A stretch of 64,000 nucleotides of DNA from contig OX637295.1 of assembly GCA_951799445.1 (NCBI GenBank), forward strand, positions 19,902,001 through 19,966,000, in the 5' to 3' direction. The DNA comes from Pseudisothecium myosuroides (lineage: Eukaryota > Streptophyta > Bryopsida > Hypnales > Lembophyllaceae). The notes beneath the pieces were generated by a model. That model had not been told where the DNA came from. It made no database searches and was given only the letters and a program-made list of their open reading frames with translations. The position numbers and the translations under genes are program-made. Numbering within the stretch: the first letter of the stretch is position 1; every line of letters begins with the position of its first letter. Of this stretch, positions 1-12,172 are shown piece by piece.

Positions 1-3000
1 CTAGGAATTTGCTCTAAATTGAACAAAAAGTCAACATTTTGATAAATTGTAACTGTACAAATTCAAACTAGACATGTTAGTGATCACATAGGAAAAGAAA
101 ACACAACAGTATCACTTATGAATTGAAAAATTATAATGTTTGAACATGAGGGTGTTAAAACGAAGAAATTCTTTCAATCTTTTTTTCACATATCAAATTT
201 AAAAATTTGGTCACCAAAAAAATATGAGGTTAAAGGGCCTAACATGCATAACCATAATCAATTTATGGCTTCTCAAAATCTACTCTACAATTTTTTTAAA
301 TGAATTTCTAATGTGAATTTTTTTTCCAAGATCTAGTGTATTTGAGGCTCATATCCAAGAGCCCTCAACACTACGGAAAGTCATGATTATAATGGGTACC
401 CTTGCACAAAAATTTGAGTCCCAAATTTGTGACCTGTACTATAAAAAAGAACACTCTCAAGTCTCAACTAGCAATGTGGATGTGCCTAAAAGTGATTTGA
501 TTCTTACTGTGGATTCAAAGTTTCAAATTGAGAAATAAGTTACCAGTACTCATTCAGATGCTGGGTATTGTTCAGAGCATCTGCAATGCAGACCGGAATT
601 TGGCCCTCCAAATGAACTTCTAACTTTTGACTAGTTTATATTTAGAACTTGCGTATTTTTTTCTTCATTGGAAGTGCATTCAAAATGCTTTGCATAGGTA
701 TAATAAAACTCAAATTGAGACAGTGGACAATGAAAATAAACCATTGCAAAGTTAGCTAAAAGACAAAAATTATAGAGGTGTTGACAATCATGGTTACCAA
801 TGCACTTTGCACTCCAAACTTTGACAACTAGGATCATGCAATCTGCATGGTCAAATTTTCAAAAAAACTCCATAAATTTCTTTGTGTAGTAGTACAGTAC
901 AATTTTGTATGATTGAATTTCCAAAAAACAATTTTTCTTTTCATTTTTTTCTTAGTGCACTAGAAGATGGTAGTTTGAGCACTTTTTAGAGTAACTTAGT
1001 CATAAGACTTTAGGGTATGAGTCAATCTCTAGTGACTCATGTACTCCTCATCAATGATTCATAAGCAATTGGCAATTTACTCACTTACAACATGATTGGA
1101 TCTGGAGCCAAAAAAACTCATACAAATGCGCACTTGTACAATTAGACATATTTTTTGTTAAAAAACAAATCAATTATATAGTATATATTTTAATTAGAGG
1201 TATTCACAAGCACTATTCGCTAAAATAAGTCATACCACTTGTATGCATTGTCTCAAAAAGAATTGTCATTTAGACTTATAATCTCAAAAATGAGAAGATG
1301 ACTCTTCAAATGATGACTTTGCAAGTTCCTATGTCTATTTCATACCAACTTGTCCAATTCATACATAATTACAACCCTTTCAATACATTTGCAAAATGTA
1401 GAACAATCTGACTCTTGAACAATATAATGAAAGAACTTGTTTATATACAATTGAAGAAAAAGGCAAAGATGGACAAATAGTTCTAAAATGTTTGTCTACG
1501 ATCATGTTACTAGCTTTCTACTGCACTAATTTGTGCCCGATTTGATTAAGTAGTTGAAGAATTATGATGGTAAAGTGTGATTTCAATTTCAACAAGGGCG
1601 GCTAGAAAAATTATTTTTATAAATTCTAATTGTAAATCCAATTGTAAAATTTTATATAACCCATTGAAGTGTTATTGTGTCTAAATTGCAAAGTGAAAAA
1701 GCTCATTGATTATAAAATATTTATCTTGAAACTTTGAAAAACAGTTTTTTTCCATGACTTTGCACTTGCATAATTCATCCTTCAAATTTTTCCTAGAAAA
1801 ATGTATGTATCTCACAACCTTTTAAAGTTGATCAGATGCTTTGAAATTTATTTGGGATTGGGAATACATAAAGAAATTAAAGAAAACCCCCCTCAAATAC
1901 AGAAAGCTTTTTATTGCCTAACATGCATCAGTTGAGAATAAAAAGACTAAATTGGACATAACTTTGTAAGAATTAATCCAAATTCTCATGAATTTTTTTT
2001 TGCATTCAAGACAATCTTTGAGTGCATTTATGTGTAAATTTCCAACCGTAGAATAAAAAAATTGAGATTGCAATTGCTTGCCTCAAATTGATAAAAGTTC
2101 AAAAAATACCCCTCAATCATTTAGGGGTGAAAAAATCCATTTCATTTGATACAAAATTTTCTCATTTTCTCTTCATAAAATTACAAAATATCATACGTTC
2201 ACAAAAAAAATTGAAAACTTTGTGAATTCTAAGGGACATGTGATTTCATCACTAGAATTTTTTTTTAAAATTCATTCATATAAAGGGTAAAAAAAGAGAG
2301 GATAAAGAGTCAGGGATTCTCAAATTTGATATCATGGTCCTAAATCTATCCTTTAAAAATGAATCCCTAGTGACCCACGCCACCATTTCATTGTCATCTT
2401 TTCTTTTAGAGCAATACTTTCGCGTAGCAAGGACCTTTTTATAATCCATTAAGGACTATGGTTGATTTTGAAATTGGGCAAGACTTTTTCTGGTTTTAGG
2501 GTGATCATGATAAAAAAAATACCAAACCTCAATGAATTCTAGAGATTTGCCTATACCATTTGAAACCCACGTGAATGCTTGGGGCTTCACAATAAATTTT
2601 GTGGCATGTGACCATCCTGATTTAGATATTATAATGCATTTGTGCGTACTTTTAGCCTGTATATTGTTTATTCTTTCAACCCCTAAAACACATTCCATTA
2701 CAAAATTTCTCAATTCTTGTCCCAATACATTCATTTCCAAATTCCCCATATTCAAACCCTTTCATTTAATTCCAAATTTATTATCAAACTTTGGCTACCA
2801 ATGAAAAAGTATCAATTTTGACCAAAAAGTGGTTAGCCAAACCTTAATGGATTAAATTTAGAAAAAAAATCTATTATAAAATGGATTATCTTTATATAGT
2901 TGTGTTACAAATTGCAATTTCTATTGCAAATTAATTTTTTATAGAAGGAATTAAGACTTGTATGCAATATCATTGAAGTGTTGAAAATTCACTTCTAGGG

Positions 3001-3347
3001 GAAGGTAATTTTAGCCAATCAAAAAAAAATTCATATACTATGAATCTAAATTAGTATATTTTTGGCAAATTGTATAATTGAATGATTTAAAATGAGTGCT
3101 ACAAATATTATTCCAAATTCTAAAATATGTAAGATTTATATTTACAATGCTTAGAACAATCCTTCTAAAACCTCAATTCTTTAGTAAAACAAACATTTAT
3201 AGCACATCCATATTTTGCCTAAGACCCTCCCTTGAATTGTTAGGATTTAACCCTCAAGGCCTACCAACTTCTTCAAAATAGTGGTCGTAAATGAGTCATC
3301 CCACTTTGATATTTTTTTCTACATGGATGTATTTGAGATTATTAATT
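1..3347. other. AT-rich sequence, no gene seen
   Basis: The stretch is AT-rich with many A and T runs. The longest open frames (for example 2456-2755 on the minus strand and 2532-2804 on the plus) overlap each other on opposite strands, match no family I know, and lack codon bias. I see no terminal repeats in it. Confidence 0.5.
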
Positions 3348-4263
3348 TTAACCCATAAAGGACCAAGGCACTTTTTGGCTCCAAAACCACTGAAAACTGC
3401 CATTTCTACTGCAATCACTCAAAAAAAACCCAAAAATATTTTTCTTCGAATCCAACCGTAGGATCTTGTACTTCACTTCTTAGATCATGTAATAAAAAAT
3501 TTCATGAAGTTTGACCATACGGATTGGAAGATACTAGCATTTGAAGTTGGAAAAATAATTTTTTTTGAACTGTGGCCTGCAATTTCAGATGACTTTGACG
3601 GCCATTTGTGGATTTTTTTTGCACTACACACCATAAAGTTAAAAAATTTTATGTTGAACATTTGAGTTGAGAGTCGGGGAATTTTTTTTTCAGAATGTCA
3701 AAACTTGATTTTCACATATAAAAAAATTGTTAAGTAGAAGTAGGTCCAAAATTGAACAAAACAATAAATCATTAATAGCTCTTAGGTGGAACTAAAACAC
3801 CATAATTCCAATGGTGGGATTGTTCTTGCAAACAAACTTAACCTTTTCAAAAAAAAATTGAAAAAAAATGAAAATTGCATTCAAAATTGCATTCTATAAG
3901 TTCTTTTTTTTTAAGATGCTTAAATTGCCCGAAAAACAAGATTGTCAATAATTTTTTCATTATGAGTCCAAATAGAATGAATCAAAGCTTCAAATGTAGA
4001 CAAAAACATGATCTTCGAGATTTTTTTTTCAATTTCAATTTTTTTCAATTTTTTTTTCTACCCAGTAAATTGTTTTTTTGACTTCAGGTGGCATAACTTT
4101 TGTTCCTGGGCACCGATTGAAAAAAAAATTATATTTTAGAAAGCTAATGTGATTCCCTATCTTTAAAAAAAGTTTTAAAAAATCAGTTCAAAATTTGAGG
4201 TCACATGGGCCTGCCCAAAATCCCAAGTGTCCCCTGAGTGGACTTTGGTCCTTTAGGGGTTAA
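3348..4263. mobile_element. TTAA-flanked MITE, full-length copy
   Basis: The ends are TTAACCCATAAAGGACCAAG and, reverse-complemented at the right, TTAACCCCTAAAGGACCAAA. At 916 bp this is a good reference copy of the family. The interior begins 'TGGCTCCAAAACCACTGAAA' and ends near 'GGGCCTGCCCAAAATCCCAA'. It has long A/T homopolymers and no open frame of note. Related copies occur at 21769, 27435, 45440, 46739, 54173, 54534, 58362 and 63393. Confidence 0.75.
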
Positions 4264-4293
4264 CTATACAAACATAACGAGTACTTTGTCTAG

Positions 4294-5080
4294 TACAGTG
4301 GGGTCCCAATCAAAATGGCATTTTTGAAATCGCAGGGAAGGAAATTTTGCATCTGCCAACTTTGACAGCCTCCCGAGGTCTCAAAAATTGATATTTGACT
4401 ATGAAATTTTTACCATAGTATCATCTTTAACCCCTAAAGGCCCAGAGTCCCCTCAAGGGACACTTGGGATTTCGGGCAGGCTCGTGCGACCTAAAATTTC
4501 GACCTGATTTTTTGAAACTTTTTTTGAAGATAGGAAATCACATTAGCTTTCCAAAAATATAATTTTTTTTCAATCGGTGCCCGGGAAAAAAAGTTATGCC
4601 ACCCAAAGTCAAAAAAGCAATTCTCTGGGCAGAAAAAAAAAAAACTTTAAAAAATTGAATTTTTTTTTAGATTTTTTTTCTCATAGATCATGTTTTTGTC
4701 TATATTTGAAGCTTTGATTCATTCTATTTGGACTCAGAATGAGAAAGTTATGGACAATCTTGTTTTTCGGGCAATCTAAGCGTCTTCTTCAAAAAACAAT
4801 TTATAAAATTCATTTTTGAATGCAATTTTCAAATTTTTTCAAATTTTTTTTTTGAAAAGGTTAAGTTTGTTTGCAAGAACAATCTCATCGTATGGTTTTT
4901 TAATTCCATCCAAGAGCTATTGAAGATTTAGTGTTTTGTTCAATTTTGGACCTACTTCTACTTAACAATTTATTTATATGTGAAAATCAAGTTTTGACAT
5001 TCTGAAATTTTTTTCCCCGACTCTCAACTCAAATGTTCAACATAAAAAATAAACGCCATTTTGATTGGGACCCCACTATA
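4294..5080. mobile_element. TA-flanked MITE with GTGGGGTCCCAATC ends
   Basis: The left end is TACAGTGGGGTCCCAATC. The reverse-complemented right end is TATAGTGGGGTCCCAATC, and both continue with AAAATGGC. The TA target and CAGT-like terminus fit the Tc1/mariner superfamily. Most of its interior is now the truncated TTAA element at 4437-5047. Part of this element was therefore lost together with the end of that insert. Confidence 0.6.
4437..5047. mobile_element. TTAA-flanked MITE, truncated inverted copy
   Basis: It starts TTAACCCCTAAAGGCCCAGA and matches the reverse complement of about 3648-4263, the right two thirds of the upstream copy. The distal third, with its TTAA end, is missing. The sequence passes directly into the right end of the TA-flanked element at 4294-5080. 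Loss of one end makes it immobile. Confidence 0.7.
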
Positions 5081-6038
5081 CATATGGAATTAATTGTGGA
5101 GAATATTGAAAATTGTATTCGTAGATTATAAGGAGTAGCAATTTTGGATGATCAACTTTTATAAAAAAAAATAGAAAAAGGTGCATCTTTTGGAGAAGAA
5201 AATTTATTAGAAAATGAAAAATGCTCCTCCCCCCCAAAAGAAATTGAATTAGAATCTAAGGCAAATGTAGTATTTTTAAAAAAAATTCAATAGTTGATAT
5301 AATTAGCATATCTTTTGGAACATTTTAGAAATAAAAAACACTCTACCATTCCTTTCACTTGAAACCTGTCCAAAACATATGCTCAAGTGTTCCTCCCTTG
5401 TACAAGACTGCATTTCCTAAATTTTATTTCAATACTTTTCTCATTGAAATTTTGAAAATGAAAAAATGCAACAAATATGTCAGCTTGTTATTCTAGAAGA
5501 CCCGACTTTACAAAATATTGAGCTTTGTTTTATCCTACCAAAAATTTGCCATTGAAAATTTTAAGAGGATTTATTTTATATTCTTAGGCCTCGAGGGATT
5601 AAGGGTTTTTAAATAAAGTGTCTTTTTGTTGAATGAAAACGATCTACTAAACAATTTTCATCTATTTCTTTGTGTGCAAGCTTTGTGGATGGGATATCCA
5701 CATCATTTTAGTTTGGTTCAAGTCAAAATAATAGAATTTTTTATTTTATATGGAGTTTCATTTCAAAAGATCAAAATACCAATGTAGTGTGCTTCTAATT
5801 TTATCTTTTCATTTTCATAACTTAATTTTGACATTCGAAATGGAATATATTTCTTTTGAGCAAAATTGTGAAAAGAAAGCTTCCTCAAAAGCTTCTCAAG
5901 TCTAGTTCCTGTGCTCTTCTTGAAAACTCCAAAAATATTGTAAATGTGAGTATTGTCTATCCTTTGAATAAATGCTTGCAATTTAGAAAGAACAAACAAC
6001 AAGCCAACGTGATTCTTTAGAATAGTAACAAAATCATC
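5081..6038. other. AT-rich spacer, no gene seen
   Basis: AT-rich sequence with no recognisable coding region, RNA gene or paired terminal repeats. A 79-codon minus-strand frame at 5763-6002 shows no family features. Confidence 0.4.
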
Positions 6039-6040
6039 TA

Positions 6041-6290
6041 CACTAAATAGTGAAATTGGGTTGCCTTAACAATTAAGTTGCTTTCACTAGAGAAGTTACC
6101 TCATGACTCACTGCTTGTTTAGGTGGAGGTACATGCATTCTCTAACCCCGAGCCATGAACCAATGCACCAATCCATACAACACACATGGTTCCTACATTA
6201 CTTCATCCTTCTACACTAACTCTACATATTTATACAGTGTAGAATGTCGAAAAATTAATGTGGGGAAACCTAATTTCACTATTTCTAGTG
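6041..6290. mobile_element. CACTAAATAG MITE, copy 1 (TA target)
   Basis: The left end is CACTAAATAGTGAAATTGGG and the right end is its imperfect inverse, ending CTATTTCTAGTG, with TA on each side. It is 250 bp. Two further copies lie at 21485-21733 and 57981-58229, sharing the interior 'AGAAGTTACCTCATGACT'. The TA duplication fits Tc1/mariner; despite the CACTA-like start, a 2-bp TA target argues against the CACTA superfamily. Confidence 0.8.
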
Positions 6291-6743
6291 TACATTATTT
6301 CTAAGTGTCAATAGGACCAGAATATGCACATGAAATGGTGATAAAATTACCAAATAATACTCAATTTACGAAAATCTTCAAACACAGCTGCTTCGCTTTA
6401 TGCAGATGTCTTCAGTAGAAGGACACCTCCAGCCAGATGACAAGTCCTAAATGTACTGTAATGTCTAAAATGAAGAATCTGTTGAAAAAAGTGGCTACCA
6501 AATGTGGGGTCTCTAAGTACCAAAGACTCTCAACTCACGCTAATCTCAAGAAAAAAGACTAAGAATTATTCTGTCTGTCGGTTGGCAGGATAAAGCATGC
6601 TTCCTCCACTTCTACGCATTAACTAGGGAGGACCAACTGCAAGCTTCAAAGAGGCTCATAGGCCTAAGCCAAAGGATGTTGAAAGACTTCTATTGCTAAT
6701 GTTGCACGGAGCTTGCTGACATGCTACAGTCCAGCAAAAGTAC

Positions 6744-6938
6744 TACAGTAAACCCTCCCTAAGTCCTCCATAAGCAAATAAACCTCCCTAATTGATCTTG
6801 TCAGACAGGTCCCGGAATTGTCCACATAACAAAGGTTAGGACTAAAAATGGCCCTCCATAAGCAAATAAACCTCCCTAATTGAGCTTGTCAGACCGGTCT
6901 GAAACCTACTCCTACTGGTTTAGAGAGGTCCTACTGTA
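6744..6938. mobile_element. TACAGTA mariner-like MITE with internal duplication
   Basis: The left end TACAGTAAACCCTCCCTAAG and reverse-complemented right end TACAGTAGGACCTCTCTAAA are inverted repeats on TA. Inside, a segment of about 46 bp beginning CCTCCATAAGCAAATAAACC occurs twice (about 6768 and 6851). The CAGT terminus and TA target are typical of Tc1/mariner. There is no coding sequence. Confidence 0.65.
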
Positions 6939-7107
6939 ATTGCTATCTATCTATCTGATTACAATAACCATGAATATTCAAAGCCCATTACATCCAGGAG
7001 TAAAGAACTGAAATTCAAGTCAGAAACAAGGACATGGGCTATTTTACAAATGCATCTATGCGACCTGCACCTCAAGAAACCCAAAGGCTCTGAAGACTCT
7101 TGATGAT

Positions 7108-8764
7108 TTACTCGAGCAGTTTTCTCATTTCGTATTCGGGAGCACTGTGAGCCACGAATAGGAAATTCTCCGTCAAACGATTTTGAGTTCGCCTGCTTTG
7201 GAAGCTGCCTCCACGGAACACAGGCTCCCGTTCCTTGGCTGCTGTCAAAATGTCATTCCTGCGTTGCAAACTTGCAAGTATCCTTGCCCTCCATAGTATT
7301 CCGTCCTGCAATATATGTATACAGAGTTTTTATGATTCTCAATTGTTGGCAAATTTTTATGTATGCAAAACTGGGAAAGCAAATGTGAAGTCGAATAAAT
7401 CCGGTCCAGCACGAATGAAGAGTAATTCTACTTAACTATGTCACATGGACAAACATTACAAATGCTAAATTTGGTAATGTACTCAAATCCAACAACGATG
7501 AAAACTCTGTTGAGGTACTTCTACTAACCATGCCACGTGCGTGCATATAGAAAGTGCTATTTTTGGAGCCTCCTTTACTTCAGAGGTAGCAGCAAATGCA
7601 AGATTATTCAAATTGAATGAGAGGATATTATGGTCAATCTCAAAGGATATTTGTCATACCTCCATTATGCTTGGCTCGGGTACTGGACACGATATTGGCT
7701 GGTCAATCTCAAAGGGCTCCTCTGGCTCTTTAGCAGGTCCGAAGGAGTCATAAGGCTTGTCAGATTGCAGTGCAGCTGCAGGACTAATCCGTTTGCTTCC
7801 CACTCTATCTTCCTGCACATTGATTCAGCCATACGAATAGAAAGATTAGCGTAAAATCACCAAGTATTGAACACAGAAGTCGACACCCAAAACACAAGCA
7901 CTTCGGAGGCATGTTACCCCATAGCGTTCTGTCATGTTCTTCGCGAATTGGCCACAGATCTTAACTAGCTTTCAATTTGATGCTCGCCCTCTCTAAACAG
8001 ACTTTTAAGTTCAACACCTGTAAACCATAGACGATTATGATTTGAGCCAGGAAATATATATTGATTAAGTAGCCTTATGTAGTGAACATCACGCTTTGGG
8101 ACATCAGGACTCCTTTGCTGGCCGACAATTACACCAAGCAGTTAGGTTTCAAGATAAGCTGTACTGTGATAACAATAAAACGGACATGGTTGTCGGCGAG
8201 TTAAAAGTCAAGAAGAGATGCCGTCTATGAGGGATCTCTGGGAACATACTGCTGATCTCAATAGTGGAAAAGAAATAAACATATCAAGAAACTATCGAAG
8301 AGCTGCTTTCCTCTCTAAACTAACAGGGATCACTTTTTTCTTGTTTACATTTGACAAACCGAATCTATTGAGCTCCTTCCTTTTAAGGCAGGTCAACAGT
8401 TGGCTACAAAGACTCCCCGCCCTATCTCCTTTATGACATGCAAACAGTGAGCTGCCCCCGGGGTGAGCTGTGTTAGAAGCAAAAGACTCTCGAACTTCGA
8501 GCCATACGTGCTGACGAGATGGAGCCTTTCTTTGCTTGAACCTTAAGCGATGTGTGCACGAAGGCGAAAAATGAATGTAGCACATGTCAGCAATTGCTTG
8601 TCCAGAACTAAGACACACATGGAAGCAGGTTTGAATTGAAAGAATCCAAGAAAACAAGAGAATGACGGGAGAATCCAGGAAGTGCAAGAGCTGACCAAGA
8701 AATGCTTGGAGCGGCGTGTTGTTGCCGCGCGCCGGCCGGGAGACTTCGGAAAGACTCCCACCAT
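7108..8764 (-). CDS. Unrecognised three-exon plant protein (139 aa predicted)
   Basis: Predicted exons on the minus strand are 8764-8696, 7812-7660 and 7305-7108. The acceptors (TGTGCAG, ATTGCAG) are good. The donor after exon 2 (GAG|GTATGA) is good; the donor after exon 1 (TTG|GTCAGC) is weaker. All three exons join in phase 0 with no stops, giving 23 + 51 + 65 residues. The protein starts MVGVFPKSPGRRAATTRRSK (a basic N-terminus). It then has an acidic, proline-rich middle (EPEEPFEIDQPISCPVPEPS) and a C-terminus with LTENFLFVAHSAPEYEMRK. I see no signal peptide, membrane segment or enzyme motif and do not recognise the family. Exons 2 and 3 are better supported than exon 1, whose start and donor are inferred. 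Base composition is richer in GC than the surrounding repeats, as expected for a host gene. Confidence 0.5.
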
Positions 8765-9240
8765 CTCTCCAAAGTACAGTAAACCTCAAATCGTCTTTCT
8801 CTTCACAGCAACCGCCGACCCCTATCTATTCTTAGACATCACACAGGAGCGTCACGAATTATGCGCTAGGCTAGCTAGCTCCAAGTACGAATGCAATAGC
8901 TAGAACGCTCGCAAAATTTATTCCAAAACCTAACACGCAACTAGAGCTAGGACAAAAACATTGACAGCCAGTTAGTACCACGCATCTAACCTCGTACTGT
9001 GACAACTATCACACACTCCCTTTCGACCAAACTCCTCACCTACCGAAAGAAAAAAAGAAACAATCAAATCAGTACAGAATCAAAGTCAGCTTACAACGAA
9101 TCCAACACGACGACGAAGTAAGTCACGTAACTACACACAACCATCCACCTGGAGAATGAGATTGAAGACCAAGACCAAGCTGCACAAGAAAAATTCAGGT
9201 GAACGTCTTGCTAGCTAGCTAATGGCTGGAATATCAAGCT
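8765..9240. other. Upstream region of the unrecognised minus-strand gene
   Basis: This is the interval directly 5' of the predicted start codon at 8764 on the minus strand. It has balanced base composition and scattered GCTAGCTAGCT-like stretches. It would hold the promoter and any 5' UTR exons of that gene. I cannot identify a TATA box or transcription start with confidence. Confidence 0.35.
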
Positions 9241-10112
9241 CGATACAGTATACAGATAGACCACACTTGGTGTACATTTCACCTGGCAGCTAACTTACTG
9301 TCACCCTTTCCCCTGTTCATTACTGTACATACCTCGAAAGACGTCCAATTCTCACAAACAGTAGTTCCTCAAGATCGAAACTGTATGTACGTTCACAGCG
9401 GAGATCGATCGATCGATCGAGAGTTAAGTTATGTACATCCTCTTCTTACAAACATTGGACTCCATGTTGCCACCGGTGAGTTAACACCGGCGACATGACA
9501 AAAGCTAAGATGGAGACGTCCTCGCTAGCTCAATGTTCTACCTCCATCTATCTCTTCCAATTCAACAAAGCTTTGTAGCTACCCCTGCTGCAACCCCTGC
9601 AATAACTTGAAACTCTCATTGATTCGGGCCGTCTGACAAGTTTCTTGAGCGCTGTGAAAAGGGCAAAAGATCGATACAGTATACAGATAGACTAAACTTG
9701 GTGTACATTTCACAGGGCTGCTAACTTACTGTCACCCTTTCCCCTGTTCATCACTGTACGTACCTCGAAAGACGCCGTCCAATTCACAATCAGTAGCTCC
9801 TCAAGAAACTGTTTATTGTACATGTACGTTCACAGTGGAGATCGATCGATCGATCGAGAGTTACATCCTCTTCTTAATTACAAAAATTGGACTAGCTCCA
9901 TGTTGCCACCGGTGAGTTAACACCGGCGACATGACAAAAGCTAAGATAGAGACGTCCAATGTTCTACCTCCCATCTATCTCTTGTTCCAATTCAACCAAG
10001 CTTTGTACTGTAGCTACCCCTGCAAGTTCTGCAACCCCTGCAATAACTTGGAACTCTTCATTGATTCGGGCCGTCTGACAAGTTTCTTGAGCGCTGTGAA
10101 AAGGGCAAAAGA
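9241..10112. repeat. 431-bp tandem duplication (two units)
   Basis: Unit A (9241-9671) and unit B (9672-10112) are near-identical direct copies. Both begin CGATACAGTATACAGATAGA and end GCTGTGAAAAGGGCAAAAGA. Each carries a (GATC)n run (9402-9421 and 9839-9858) and a CACCGGTGAGTTAACACCGG motif. Differences are mainly small indels. The duplication lies upstream of the minus-strand gene at 7108-8764, so it may have copied upstream regulatory sequence. Confidence 0.85.
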
Positions 10113-10439
10113 GGCGTGATCATGGACCAGCTCTGTCAGGGCTGTCGAGCTCGCGCGCTCATCAGCTGCTGCATCGAAAAGGGTTGCTGGCAGGGAGGAG
10201 GTCCCACAGGCTTGAGCCAAAAAGGACGAAAGGTGAGGGAAGGAAAAAGTCGGTACTCGGGAGGGATGGCGGATTGGCAAGGCTTTTAAGAAAAAGGTTA
10301 CGACAAGGGGTGGAAAAGGTCACTTGGAAACTGACAAGAATCGGGCTGTCAGAGGGAGGGAGAGGTGCTGCAGTGCTGCAGTGCGAGGAGCGCGAGCTTG
10401 ACAGTGTTGCAGCAATTGGGAGAGACGACGCACTGGCTT

Positions 10440-12172
10440 CGTCGTCTGGGCGAGGGGACGGAAGGGGTGGAAACGGAATGTACCGGGTGGGTATATCTTG
10501 GAGCTTTTACTGTATGTATAGGGCCGGCAAAGAGGGATTTATGGAAAAATAAAAATGAAACATTGTCTGATGAGGAGAGTGGAGTGTGACGAGGAGGGTC
10601 ATTTTTTGCCATAAATTTTGATGAGAAGGAGATTTTATGATGCAAGCCACCCACAAGAAATGCAAAAACAAATGACAATTGAATAGATGTTGTGCACATC
10701 ATCCACACTTCGTCTGAGTGAGGGGACAAAAGTGATGGAATCGGAATCTACTGGGTGGGTATTTCTTGGAGTTTTAACTATATCTATAGGGCAATCCCCG
10801 CCAAAGAGGGAATTATGGAAATTTTTAAAAAAAATAATCCCATGAGGAGAGTGGAGCTTGACGAGGTAAGCCATTTTTTTTGCCATAAATCCTGATGAGA
10901 AGGAGATTGTCCAATGTAAATCATCCTACGGGAAATGCAAAAAATGAATGACAATTGAGCAAATGTTGTGGACATCATCCGCACTTTGTCTAGGCGAGGG
11001 GAGGAAAAGGATGGAAGCGGAATCTATCGGTTGGATATATCTTGGAGCTTTTACTATATAGGGCAATCCCTGGCAAAGAGGGATTTATAGCCAAAAAAAT
11101 TGCTTGATGAGGAGAGTAGAGCGTGACGAGGAGGGCCATTTTTTGCCTTAACCTCTAAAGGACCAGCATGTGTTTTTTGGCAATATAGAAATTTTGGGCA
11201 GGTATGTGCGACTAGAGATTTCCATATTTTGGGCTGAAATTTTAATAGAAGGTGGGGACAAGGAATATCTTTCATATGCACTAAATTTCATGACATTTGG
11301 AAATATGAGTAAAAAATTATGGCCTAATATGTTATTTTTTTTGTAACTGGGCAGTTCGGGCAAATCAGAAAAAATCACTTTTTTTGAAAACAAAAATTTG
11401 AAATTGATTTTCTAAAGTTATATATACATGGAAAGCTTTGAATCATTCCATTTCAAACAATGAGTCAAAAGTTATGAGGAGTTTTAGTTTGCGAGCACTT
11501 TTGGATTCTCTACTCTAAAATAAACTTTGAAGTTGTTTATTTCACTCAATTTTCAATATTTTTTGAAAAAAATAAAATCATAGGATGTAGATTGTTTATA
11601 ACAACATTACAACCATCGGGATTGACATTTTTCAATTCCATAATTAAATTCATAACAATTTAGTGTTTTAAATCATTCTCTACTTCTTTCTACTTACTTT
11701 TTTCTTATAAGTTGTACAGTTCCAAATGATTTGAAAATTTTCAAGCATGTAGCTAACTTTTTTAGAAAAAAGAATTTAAAGAAGCACCACCATTTTGGAC
11801 ATTTTTACATAGAAAAGTGAGCTTGTGAAGTGCAGCTGCCCTGTTTTTTGCAGGGCCAAAAAAAGGATTTTTGTCAATTCAAACACTAATATCTTGCAAT
11901 CCACACGGTGGAAATTTCTGAAATTTTTTCTACATCTTTTCAAACCAATATACTACAAGATCCTATAATTATATGTGTCAAAAAAAGTTTTTTTTCAAAA
12001 ATTTGATAATTGTATTGAAAATGGCAGTTTTTGAGCGGTTTTAGGAAAAATATAGTCATGAAACTTTAGGGGTTAAATCTCGATGAAAAGGGGATTTTTG
12101 AAGCAAACCACCTACAAGAAATGCAGAAATGAATGACAATTGAACACATTTTGTATACATCATCCATTAAGA
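10440..12172. repeat. Tandem array of about 270-bp units interrupted by a TTAA element
   Basis: About 2.9 units begin near 10442, 10711 and 10985, each opening with a (T)CGTCTGxGYGAGGGGA-like stretch. Each continues with 'TATCTTGGAGYTTTTACTAT', 'GGCAAAGAGGGATTTAT', 'TGAYGAGGAGRGT', 'GCCATTTTTTGCC' and 'ATGACAATTGA'. The third unit is split at 11148-12076 by an inserted TTAA element and resumes at 12077-12172. Short reading frames in this array are repeated by the periodicity and are not genes. Confidence 0.8.
11148..12076. mobile_element. TTAA-flanked MITE (piggyBac-like), inserted in tandem array
   Basis: The left end is TTAACCTCTAAAGGACC and the right end (reverse complement) is TTAACCCCTAAAGTTTC. 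The flanking array unit reads 'TTGCC|ATAAATC' in other units and 'TTGCC-TTAA...TTAA-ATC' here. The element therefore sits in a TTAA target that was duplicated. The interior has no coding capacity. TTAA target choice plus ends starting with CCC is the known signature of the piggyBac superfamily; the family assignment is inferred. Confidence 0.75.

Noticed and set aside
2456..2804. Overlapping 99- and 90-codon frames on opposite strands
   Set aside because: They shadow each other, lack any family motif, and lie in AT-rich DNA without splice or promoter context.
6041..6290. CACTAAATAG elements as CACTA (EnSpm) transposons
   Set aside because: Despite starting with CACTA, copies are bordered by a 2-bp TA target rather than a 3-bp duplication, which fits Tc1/mariner better.
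8292..8789. 165-codon minus-strand frame overlapping predicted exon 1 and intron 1
   Set aside because: No known domain. It is in a different phase from the exon model and its composition is not protein-like; the phase-0 exon chain is a better explanation.
9402..9421. (GATC)n run considered as a regulatory site
   Set aside because: It is a simple sequence carried along in the tandem duplication; nothing in the sequence ties it to a specific factor.
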